22,842 nt of DNA from Prevotellamassilia sp. (GTDB lineage Bacteria > Bacteroidota > Bacteroidia > Bacteroidales > Bacteroidaceae): assembly GCA_018383375.1 (NCBI GenBank), contig JAHAWW010000116.1, positions 1-22,842 on the forward strand. The letters run 5' to 3'. The notes beneath the pieces are model-generated. The model was not told where the DNA came from. It saw only the letters and a program-made list of their open reading frames with translations, and searched no databases. Position numbers and translations under genes: made by a program. Shown one piece after another: positions 16,786 through 22,842 of this stretch. The stretch's first letter is position 1. Every line of letters begins with the position of its first letter.

Positions 16786-17735
16786 AATGTTTCGTAGAGT
16801 GATTGGCCTTTAGCTTGTTTGTCGTCGAGTCGCTCGGCGATGCGGAGTTTCGCACTGCGGCTGCGGGGGTTGCGCTCTTGCTCTTCGGCATCGGGCACGA
16901 TAACTTTATTATTTATCGGTTTCATCGGCGAGATTCGGTTGCCGAAGAAATCTTGTTCCACCTTGCCGTCCACGCGACCGGAGCGCATATAGTTTTTGAC
17001 CATGCGGTCTTCAAGCGAATGATAGGTCAAGACCACCAGACGGCCTCCCGGTCTCAACATACGTCCGGCGGCTTCCAGCATTTCTTCAAGGGCATCCATC
17101 TCGTGGTTCACCTCAATGCGGAGGGCTTGAAACACCTTGGCCATATCTTTTTTGGTGCGGTCGCGTCCCAATAAGGGTTCCACCAAAGCAGCCAAAGCTT
17201 CCACCGTTTTGAGGGGCGTGACCGAACGGCTCTTGACAATGGTTTTTGCGATGGAACGGCCGTTTTTCATCTCTCCATAGAGCAAAAAGAGTTTGGCCAG
17301 TGCTTCCTCGTCATAGGTGTTCACCACGTCGGCTGCGGTCATTCCGGCCCGACCGTTCATGCGCATATCGAGCGGTCCGTTGAAGCGGAATGAGAAACCG
17401 CGGGTCTCGTCATCAAAATGGTGGCTCGACACGCCGAGGTCGGCCAATATCCCGTCGAGGGCATCCACGCCATAATAGCGCATCCAGTTGGGCAAATAGC
17501 GGAAATTGCTCCGCACGAAGGTGAGTCTCTCCTCGTTGGCGGGCACATTGCTTTCGGCATCGGCGTCTTGGTCGAAACTATAGAGACGGCCATCGGCATT
17601 AAGCCGCGACAATATCTCGCGGCTGTGTCCGCCGCCGCCAAAGGTGAGGTCGGCATACACCCCGTCGCGACGGATATTCAGTCCGTCAACGCTTTGTTTG
17701 AGCAACACGGGAATGTGATAGACGGTGGTCGGCAT
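16782..17735 (-). CDS. rsmH: 16S rRNA (cytosine-1402-N4)-methyltransferase
   Basis: A 317-residue S-adenosylmethionine-dependent enzyme (formerly MraW) that methylates N4 of C1402 in the ribosomal decoding centre. The SAM-binding loop DLTFGGGGHS is at residues 29-38, with LADLGVSSHHFD and the downstream RGFSFRFNGPLDMRM and LRPGGRLVVLTYHSLEDR motifs intact. It lies 73 bp after mraZ, the usual position, and overlaps the ftsL-like gene by 4 bp. Confidence 0.97.
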   Translation of the reverse strand: MPTTVYHIPVLLKQSVDGLNIRRDGVYADLTFGGGGHSREILSRLNADGRLYSFDQDADAESNVPANEERLTFVRSNFRYLPNWMRYYGVDALDGILADLGVSSHHFDDETRGFSFRFNGPLDMRMNGRAGMTAADVVNTYDEEALAKLFLLYGEMKNGRSIAKTIVKSRSVTPLKTVEALAALVEPLLGRDRTKKDMAKVFQALRIEVNHEMDALEEMLEAAGRMLRPGGRLVVLTYHSLEDRMVKNYMRSGRVDGKVEQDFFGNRISPMKPINNKVIVPDAEEQERNPRSRSAKLRIAERLDDKQAKGQSLYETL

Positions 17736-17808
17736 GTGTCGTGCGGTTTATATAATCAATGAAAGCGCAACCTCGTGACTCAACACGGTGGTTGGCGCGG
17801 TGATGGCG

Positions 17809-18264
17809 TTATGACAAACGGCCTGTCCCCATGGCACGCTCAAAGGCGGCGGCATAATCATCAGCGGCAATAAAGGGCTGCTCGACGACTGTCTTGGCCC
17901 AGACTTCCACACGGTCGTCAACACCGACAAAGGCCACCTCATGGTCCAGGTGTGCATAGTCTTGCAAACGACGTGAAATCAAAAAACGGCCGTTTCCATC
18001 GAGGGTTATCGTCTCTGAGTCGGCCAAAAACTGACGAAACAGCATCGCTTCGCCGGGGTTCCAGCGATTGAGGCGCGCACCCACTTGGTCCACCTCTTGC
18101 TGCCAGGCTTCGAGGGGATAAATCACGAGACAGGGCTGATAGATGTCTTTTTTGAGCACAAAGTCGGTCTCGGCAGCCTGTAGCTGTCGTCTGAACGCCG
18201 ATGGGAAAAAGACGCGGCCTTTGGCGTCTAATTTGGCGGTGATGACTCCCGAGAAACGTGGCAT
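17809..18264 (-). CDS. mraZ: MraZ transcriptional regulator
   Basis: A 151-residue DNA-binding protein with two AbrB-like half domains, the first around AKLDAKGRVFFPSAFRRQL and the second around ITLDGNGRFLISRRLQDYA. MraZ forms rings and in other bacteria binds short GTGG-type repeats upstream of its own gene, acting on the whole division cluster. It is the first gene of the cluster here. Two GTGG repeats at 10-bp spacing lie in its promoter region. Length is typical. Confidence 0.96.
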   Translation of the reverse strand: MPRFSGVITAKLDAKGRVFFPSAFRRQLQAAETDFVLKKDIYQPCLVIYPLEAWQQEVDQVGARLNRWNPGEAMLFRQFLADSETITLDGNGRFLISRRLQDYAHLDHEVAFVGVDDRVEVWAKTVVEQPFIAADDYAAAFERAMGTGRLS

Positions 18265-18323
18265 TTGTGGTGTGAGTGATGGTGTGGGTTGATACTTTTG
18301 ACAGGTTGATGCCTAAGAGATTT

Positions 18324-18331
18324 CAAAATTA
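18324..18331 (-). promoter_or_regulatory. Putative -7 element of the mraZ (division cluster) promoter
   Basis: The minus strand reads TAATTTTG, a full match to the Bacteroidota -7 consensus, 60 bp before the mraZ start. No TTTG lies at the -33 distance; a GTGG-repeat region occupies that interval. Weak -33 sequence would suit a regulated promoter. Confidence 0.55.
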
Positions 18332-18340
18332 CATATTTTG

Positions 18341-18356
18341 CTCCACAATTCCCCAC
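18341..18356 (-). promoter_or_regulatory. Candidate MraZ operator
   Basis: On the minus strand GTGGGG (18356-18351) and GTGGAG (18346-18341) are spaced by one 10-bp helical turn, directly upstream of the -7 element of mraZ. In other bacteria MraZ binds TGGG-type direct repeats spaced by about 10 bp in this position. Only two copies are visible where three or four are usual. Confidence 0.45.
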
Positions 18357-18513
18357 CATAAACTATATTTTTTTAAGTATTGATAAAATATGCCGATTTC
18401 ATCGATTATAAATCAGCGAGTTAAGCTATTTAATTGCAGTGGGGAAAAATTGCAGCAATTACGCCACCCTAAGTCTTGATGGGCGGGTATTCAAAAGAGG
18501 TTGGTTGTGTCAA

Positions 18514-18553
18514 TTCAGGGCTGTATCCAAAATGTGTATTTTGACACACCCTC
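18514..18553 (+). repeat. Copy 2 of the 40-nt imperfect palindromic element
   Basis: Near-identical to 1627-1665 (one substitution, one single-base gap). Its arms GGGCTGTATCCAAAAT and ATTTTGACACACCC can pair around a GTGT centre. It lies between gyrB and mraZ, away from any start codon, which argues that it is a dispersed repeat and not a regulator of one gene. Confidence 0.7.
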
Positions 18554-18618
18554 GTAACATAGCCGCTCTAATCATAATTGTTCGCCAACAATCCATCTCC
18601 CCTACCCCAAATTGTTAT

Positions 18619-18642
18619 CTTTTTCCCAATCACACAATCACG
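18619..18642 (-). repeat. 24-bp repeat, copy downstream of gyrB
   Basis: On the minus strand this is CGTGATTGTGTGATTGGG followed by AAAAAG. It matches 21398-21421 on the plus strand at 23 of 24 positions. The two copies face each other across gyrB. Confidence 0.65.
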
Positions 18643-18725
18643 GGCCTGTAACAGCCTATGAATGTGGCATTTGCTGTGACTGAACGTTTCCGTCACGCCA
18701 ATCACACTCTGTCTGACCCCAAACG

Positions 18726-18773
18726 CCATCCGGCCCCGTTTTCATCTCGCGTGATGAAAACGGGGCCGGATGG
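18726..18773 (-). terminator. Long perfect hairpin after gyrB
   Basis: Two 21-nt arms (18726-18746 and 18753-18773) are perfectly complementary around a 6-nt loop. The stem includes GGCCCCG and TTTTC runs. It begins 22 bp past the gyrB stop codon, where a terminator is expected. No T-run follows the stem on the minus strand, so it is either a terminator that works without one or an mRNA 3'-end stabiliser. Confidence 0.6.
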
Positions 18774-18795
18774 ATATGAGGCTGAAAAGAAATGA

Positions 18796-20757
18796 TTAGG
18801 CGTCGATTTTGGCGTAGGTGGCATTGCGCTCGATAAATTCGCGGCGGGGACCTACATCGTCACCCATCAGCATGGAGAAGATATAGTCGGCTTCGGCGGC
18901 ATTCTCGATGGTCACCTGCTTGAGCAGGCGGGTCTCGGGGTTCATGGTTGTTTCCCAAAGCTGCTGGGCACTCATTTCGCCAAGACCTTTATAGCGCTGG
19001 GTCTGGACGCTGTTTTCGGTGCCGTCGCCATATTTCTCAATAAAGCGCTGACGTTGCACATCGTTGTAGCAATACTCCTCAATTTTGCCCTTCTTGCATC
19101 TGTAGAGCGGGGGCATGGCAATATAGAGATAGCCGTCTTTGATGACTTGGGGGAAATAGCGGAAGAAAAGGGTCATGATGAGCGTGGCGATGTGCTGACC
19201 GTCGACATCGGCATCGGCCATAATGACGACCTTGTGATAGCGCAGTTTCTCGATATTGGCCTCTTTACTGTCGGCGTCATCCCCCACGCCAAAGCGTATG
19301 CCCAGAGCCTGGATGATGTTGTTCACCTCGTCGCTCTCGAAGGCTTTGTGCCACATGGCTTTCTCCACGTTGAGGATTTTACCTCTCAACGGCAAGATGG
19401 CTTGTGTGGCGCGGCTGCGTCCGCTCTTGGCCGAGCCACCGGCCGAGTCACCCTCCACGAGGAAGAGTTCACACTCTTTGGGGTCTTTTGACGAGCAGTC
19501 GGCAAGTTTGCCGGGCAGGCCGCCGCCTGAAAGAGGGCTCTTGCGCTGCACGCTTTCGCGGGCTTTACGGGCGGCCACACGGGCGGTGGCGGCGAGTATC
19601 ACCTTGTCGACAATGAGTTTGGCTTCTTTGGGATGCTCCTCGAGATAGTTGCTGAGGGCTTCGCCCACGGCTTGATTAACGGCACCGGCCACCTCGGTGT
19701 TGCCGAGTTTGGTCTTGGTCTGTCCTTCAAACTGTGGTTCAGCCACTTTCACGGAAATCACGGCCGTCAGACCTTCGCGGAAGTCTTCACCGGCAATTTC
19801 CACCTTGGCACGCTCCAATTGTTTGGCGGCGGTGTCTTCGGCATATTTCTTCAACACACGGGTCACGGCCGTACGGAAACCGGCCAGATGCGTACCACCT
19901 TCAATGGTGTTGATGTTGTTGACGTAGGAGTGGAGGTTTTCGCTATACGAGGTGTTGTACATGATGGCAACCTCGATGGGCACACCGGCCTTCTCTGTGT
20001 TGATGTAGATGACATCGTCGAAGAGGTGGGTGCGACTGGAATCGATGTAGCGCACGAACTCACGCAGACCGAGGTCGGAGTGGAACACGTCTTTGCGGAT
20101 GTTACCTTCATCGTCGGGGCGCTCGTCGGTGAGCGTGATGGTGATGCCGGCATTCAGATAGGCCAACTCGCGCATACGATTGGCCAGAATATCGTATTTA
20201 TAGGTGGTTGTGGTGAAGATGGTGTCGTCGGGCCAGAATTGCTGACGCGTACCGCGCTGGTCGGTTTCGCCCACCACCTTGACGGCGTAGAGCGGATGTC
20301 CCTTGGCATATTCTTGCTGATAGATTTTACCGTCACGATAGACCTGCGAAAGCATACGGGTAGACAAGGCATTGACACAACTCACACCCACGCCATGCAG
20401 ACCACCGGAGACCTTATAAGAGCCTTTGTCAAACTTACCGCCGGCATGGAGCACGGTCATGACCACTTCGAGAGCCGAGCGATGCTCTTTGGGGTGCATG
20501 TCGACGGGAATGCCGCGACCATTGTCTTGCACCACAATCGAACCATCCTCACAGATGGTCACTTGGATGTCTGTACAATAGCCGGCCAGAGCTTCGTCGA
20601 TAGAGTTGTCAACGGTTTCGTAGACCAGATGGTGCAAACCCTTCTCGCTGATGTCACCGATATACATGGCCGGACGCTTGCGCACGGCCTCAAGGCCCTC
20701 GAGCACTTGAATGTTACTTGCTGAATAATTTGATCCGGTTTGACCGTTCTGTTCCAT
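18796..20757 (-). CDS. gyrB: DNA gyrase subunit B
   Basis: A 653-residue ATPase subunit of DNA gyrase, which with GyrA introduces negative supercoils. The GHKL ATPase domain shows Asn51 in DNSIDEAL, DNGRGIP (78-84) and GGLHGVGVS (118-126). The TOPRIM domain shows EGDSAGG (435-441), PLRGKILNVEKA and DADVD (515-519), the metal-binding aspartates. The C-terminal QRYKGLGEM motif is present. It lacks the extra domain found in the 804-residue E. coli protein, as in most bacteria. The N-terminus (YSASNIQVLEGLEAVRKRPAMYIGD) is typical of Bacteroidota GyrB. It stands alone, with no gyrA or recF next to it. Confidence 0.97.
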   Translation of the reverse strand: MEQNGQTGSNYSASNIQVLEGLEAVRKRPAMYIGDISEKGLHHLVYETVDNSIDEALAGYCTDIQVTICEDGSIVVQDNGRGIPVDMHPKEHRSALEVVMTVLHAGGKFDKGSYKVSGGLHGVGVSCVNALSTRMLSQVYRDGKIYQQEYAKGHPLYAVKVVGETDQRGTRQQFWPDDTIFTTTTYKYDILANRMRELAYLNAGITITLTDERPDDEGNIRKDVFHSDLGLREFVRYIDSSRTHLFDDVIYINTEKAGVPIEVAIMYNTSYSENLHSYVNNINTIEGGTHLAGFRTAVTRVLKKYAEDTAAKQLERAKVEIAGEDFREGLTAVISVKVAEPQFEGQTKTKLGNTEVAGAVNQAVGEALSNYLEEHPKEAKLIVDKVILAATARVAARKARESVQRKSPLSGGGLPGKLADCSSKDPKECELFLVEGDSAGGSAKSGRSRATQAILPLRGKILNVEKAMWHKAFESDEVNNIIQALGIRFGVGDDADSKEANIEKLRYHKVVIMADADVDGQHIATLIMTLFFRYFPQVIKDGYLYIAMPPLYRCKKGKIEEYCYNDVQRQRFIEKYGDGTENSVQTQRYKGLGEMSAQQLWETTMNPETRLLKQVTIENAAEADYIFSMLMGDDVGPRREFIERNATYAKIDA

Positions 20758-20863
20758 AGTGTATTGAAAGGCTGTGAGCAGAAGCCCAAGCCTGTTAGTT
20801 TCGTGATTTGTGATTAAAAAATGCGATAAAAGTCAATGGGCCTAAAGGCTCAAATTCCAACTA

Positions 20864-20871
20864 CAAAAATA
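20864..20871 (-). promoter_or_regulatory. Putative -7 element of the gyrB promoter
   Basis: The minus strand reads TATTTTTG, matching TAnnTTTG, about 107 bp before the gyrB start. No TTTG is seen at the -33 distance. The leader would be about 100 nt. Confidence 0.4.
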
Positions 20872-21110
20872 CAAATAATCTGCAACACGAGCACGCCACC
20901 GGTGGCTTTATTTTGTGGCGCGCGCATCTTTTTTTAACGGTTGGGGGGCTTGCCGGGATGTATAAACATCGGGGTTGTTTGTGACACAAATTGTGCAAAA
21001 AAATAATCAATCTCTTACGGCGGCGCCTCAGAGGGGCGGCAAAAGCCTGACGGGGCATCGAAAACCTGCAAATCATAGCCTTTTTTCACATACATAGGCT
21101 CCCCAAATAC

Positions 21111-21165
21111 GGGAATAAGGACAATCGTCGCGGGAATAAGGACAGATTTTGCAGGAATAAGGACA
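21111..21165 (+). repeat. Three direct repeats with exact 21-bp period
   Basis: The 13-mer GGGAATAAGGACA occurs at 21111-21123 and 21132-21144, and AGGAATAAGGACA at 21153-21165. The start-to-start distance is exactly 21 bp both times, which is two helical turns and also seven codons. The 8-bp intervals differ. This is iteron-like and could bind a protein on one face of the helix, or it could be a small tandem repeat. Confidence 0.75.
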
Positions 21166-21324
21166 GTAACAAGCTAATTATCGGCTCAATAGGGCGCTCA
21201 CACCCTAATTCTCTTCTTCTTACTCCAAAGTTAGCCCTTCTTCGGCACATATACAAAGACAAAATCGCGCGGTGATGGGCTGCATCGAGTTCACGCGTGA
21301 GTAGATGCCAATGTGCCATGGTGT

Positions 21325-21350
21325 GTGATTGAGCGTGATTTGTGTGATTG
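21325..21350 (+). repeat. Cluster of GTGATT motifs at about 10-bp spacing
   Basis: GTGATT occurs at 21325, 21335 and 21344, and twice more inside the 24-bp repeat at 21399 and 21407. The spacing of the first three is close to one helical turn. Confidence 0.45.
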
Positions 21351-21397
21351 AAGCGTTTAATCACAACATTTGCCTTATATTCAATGCGTTACAAGCG

Positions 21398-21421
21398 CGT
21401 GATTGGGTGATTGGGAAAAAG
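21398..21421 (+). repeat. 24-bp repeat, copy upstream of gyrB
   Basis: Matches the minus strand of 18619-18642 at 23 of 24 positions. Each copy contains two GTGATTG motifs followed by GGAAAAAG. Confidence 0.65.
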
Positions 21422-21676
21422 GCAAACTTTTGGGTATATATAATATGGCGTGGAAGAGACTTTTTGCATCAAACGCAGGGGTTGATTTCGGTTTTGCTTC
21501 CCCGGGGCCGACATTGGCTTCGCCTGGTGAACCACATTTGGGGGAAGAAACGTATGCCGACACGACAAATGAGCTCACCCTAATGACGTCGCCACCCTTC
21601 ACGGCCGGCGGGTCCGCCCTGGTTTTGAACAGCCTATCCTTCAGAACGTGATTGGCCGCCCGTATACGTCAAAACA

Positions 21677-21958
21677 ACCTCAATCTCAATTATAAGCGAC
21701 CTTGCAAGCCCTGAAGGGGCGTAACATATCAGCCCAGGTCGTCAGGCCTGGGTATTGTCGTGTTTTCACTATTATCCGGCCTGCAAGGTCGACACATTGC
21801 AGGATTGTATTGTTGAAAGAACGCATTGATAATGAGGTTTTTTGTGCCGACCTTACAGGCCGGAGTTATAACGTACGTTGTATACCCAGGCCTATCGACC
21901 TGGGCTATTATGTTGCGCCCTTTCAGGGCTTTCAGACCGCCGCTTGGCCGCCCCAATA
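21677..21958 (+). repeat. Long palindromic repeat unit A1
   Basis: A 282-bp unit. Outer arms at 21704-21754 and 21883-21933 are 51 nt each and complementary at 44 positions. Inner arms at 21776-21795 and 21844-21863 are 20 nt each and complementary at 18. The loop (21796-21843) is AT-rich. Outer arms themselves contain small palindromes (GCCCTGAAGGGGC, CCCAGGTC with GGCCTGGG). No gene product is expected; open frames across it change between copies. Confidence 0.85.
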
Positions 21959-22019
21959 ACCTTAATCCCAATTATGAACGGCCTTGCAAGTCCTGAAAGG
22001 GCTGCACAAGCCCCCCACA
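21959..22019 (+). repeat. Short repeat unit B1
   Basis: A 61-bp unit. It shares the first 40 or so bases with unit A (the AATTATGA, CCTTGCAAG and CCTGAAAGGGC segments) and ends in a C-rich stretch like the end of unit A. It looks like unit A with the middle removed. Confidence 0.75.
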
Positions 22020-22303
22020 ACCTCAATCCTAATTATGAGCGACCTTGCAAGCCCAGAAGGGGCGTAACATATCAGCCCAGGTCGTCAGGCCTGGGCATTG
22101 TCGTTTTCCCACTATTATCCGGCCTGCAAGGTCGGCACATTGCGGGATAGAATTGCTTAAATAACGCATTGATAATGAGTCCTTTTATGTGCCGACCTTA
22201 CAGGCCGGAGTTATAACATACATTGTATACCCAGGCCTATCGACCTGGGCTATTATGTTGCGCCCTTTCAGGGCTTTCAGACCGCCGCTTGGCAGCCCAA
22301 ATA
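22020..22303 (+). repeat. Long palindromic repeat unit A2
   Basis: A 284-bp copy of unit A with all inverted arms kept. Differences from A1 are concentrated in the central loop and at the ends. The left outer arm has CCCAGAAGGGG in place of CCCTGAAGGGG. Confidence 0.85.
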
Positions 22304-22588
22304 ATCTCAATCTCAATTATGAGCGACCTTGCAAGCCCTGAAGGGGCGTAACATATCAGCCCAGGTCGTCAGGCCTGGGTGTTGTCGTGTTCCCACTATT
22401 ATCCGGCCTGCAAGGTCGGCACATTGCAGGATTGTATTGTTGAAATGACGCATTGATAATGAGAATTTTTTTTGTGCCGACCTTACAGGCCGGAGTTACA
22501 GCGTACATTGTATACCCAGGCCTATCGACCTGGGCTGATATGTTGCGCCCTTTCAGGGCTTTCAGACCGCCGCTTGGCCGCCCCCATA
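22304..22588 (+). repeat. Long palindromic repeat unit A3
   Basis: A 285-bp copy of unit A that joins A2 directly, with no short unit between them. Arms are kept; the loop has a longer T-run before the right inner arm. Confidence 0.85.
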
Positions 22589-22650
22589 ACCTCAATCTCA
22601 ATTATGGGCGGCCTTGCAAGTCCTGAAAGGGCCGAACAAGCCCCCCAATA
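22589..22650 (+). repeat. Short repeat unit B2
   Basis: A 62-bp copy of the short unit, with the GGGCGGCCTTGCAAG variant shared with B3 and a six-C run near its end. Confidence 0.75.
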
Positions 22651-22713
22651 ACCTCAATCTCAATTATGGGCGGCCTTGCAAGTCCTGAAATGGCCGCACA
22701 AGCCCCCCCCAAC
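22651..22713 (+). repeat. Short repeat unit B3
   Basis: A 63-bp copy almost identical to B2, with an eight-C run near its end. B2 and B3 look like a recent tandem duplication. Confidence 0.75.
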
Positions 22714-22842
22714 AACCTCAATCTCAATTATGAGCGACCTTGCAAGCCCTGAAGGGGCGTAACATATCAGCCCAGGTCGTCAGGCCTGGGTGTTGTCGTG
22801 TTCCCACTATTATCCGGCCTGCAAGGTCGGCACATTGCAGGA
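22714..22842 (+). repeat. Long palindromic repeat unit A4, cut by the window edge
   Basis: The first 129 bp of another unit A, containing the left outer arm and the left inner arm. Where both are present it is very close to A3, including the GGGTGTTGTCGTGTTCCC variant. The array continues beyond the window. Confidence 0.8.

Larger units (their letters stand above)
18265..18795. other. Non-coding region between gyrB and mraZ
   Basis: Both flanking genes are on the minus strand, so this is downstream of gyrB and upstream of mraZ. From right to left it holds the gyrB hairpin, one copy of a 24-bp repeat, one copy of the 40-nt palindrome, a short repeat pair (AATTGCAG at 18432 and 18448), and the mraZ promoter. 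No gene is convincing. Confidence 0.6.
20872..21676. other. Gene-poor region upstream of gyrB
   Basis: About 800 bp with no convincing gene. It holds the 21-bp period repeats (21111-21165), a GTGATT cluster (21325-21350), and one 24-bp repeat copy (21398-21421). Short open frames exist on both strands, including 21403-21651 plus and 21381-21602 minus. They overlap each other and the repeats, lack recognisable domains and are probably not genes. The stretch 21471-21660 is GC-richer than the part before it and may be part of a dispersed element. Confidence 0.5.

Noticed and set aside
19633..20724. Long plus-strand open frame opposite gyrB
   Set aside because: Antisense to gyrB, which has every family motif. 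It shows no domain of its own.
21086..21364. Minus-strand open frame with a recurring LSLF peptide
   Set aside because: The peptide repeat comes from the 21-bp DNA repeats. No start context, domain or neighbour supports a gene.
21381..21651. Two overlapping opposite-strand open frames upstream of the repeat array
   Set aside because: Neither has a recognisable domain and they overlap the 24-bp repeat. At most they belong to a dispersed non-coding element.
21702..22601. Open frames across the long repeats (for example 21702-21959 plus, 21729-21971 minus, 22356-22601 minus)
   Set aside because: They follow the repeat units on both strands, translate the palindromic arms and have no domains. 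They are by-products of the repeats.
21677..22842. CRISPR array
   Set aside because: Units are about 284 and 62 bp, palindromic throughout and joined directly. There are no short constant repeats with unique spacers and no cas genes.

Overview
The window looks like a stretch of a Bacteroidota chromosome, most likely a Prevotella-like member of the Bacteroidales. Three things point there: the 16S rRNA sequence, promoters of the Bacteroidota form (TTTG near -33 and TAnnTTTG near -7), and start regions without Shine-Dalgarno sequences. The family-level assignment is from my reading of the 16S and protein sequences; no database search was run.

Left part (1-7546). The window opens inside a 16S rRNA gene on the minus strand (5' 809 nt present), with a well-formed rRNA promoter about 200 bp upstream. 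Next comes a small lipoprotein gene on the plus strand. It converges on a tight minus-strand cluster reading acyl-CoA ligase -> release factor 2 (prfB) -> a 47-residue membrane protein -> a CYTH-domain triphosphatase. Divergent from the ligase is an M20 metallopeptidase/deacylase of the ArgE/DapE type on the plus strand, followed by terminator-like hairpins.

Centre (7547-18264). This is a division and cell wall (dcw) cluster, all minus strand, in the order mraZ, rsmH, ftsL-like, ftsI, murE, mraY, murD, ftsW. A secreted cyclophilin-type prolyl isomerase follows 12 bp after ftsW. The genes cover transcriptional control (MraZ), 16S rRNA methylation (RsmH), septal peptidoglycan synthesis (FtsL, FtsI, FtsW), and cytoplasmic to lipid-linked precursor synthesis (MurE, MurD, MraY). 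The usual downstream half (murG, murC, ftsQ, ftsA, ftsZ) is absent here.

Right part (18265-22842). gyrB lies on the minus strand and is followed by a perfect 21-bp stem hairpin. Upstream of gyrB is about 900 bp without a convincing gene. It holds three direct repeats at an exact 21-bp period, a cluster of GTGATT motifs, and one of two inverted 24-bp copies that bracket gyrB. The window ends in a striking array of long (about 284 bp) and short (about 62 bp) repeat units in the order A-B-A-A-B-B-A. Each long unit is a nested imperfect palindrome.

The least explained material is non-coding: the nested palindromic array, the 21-bp iterons, and a 40-nt imperfect palindrome found once upstream of the lipoprotein gene and once between mraZ and gyrB. 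Among the proteins, prfB has lost the frameshift site and carries SPY instead of SPF, and MraY has His-Asp-Asn where the family usually has His-His-His.
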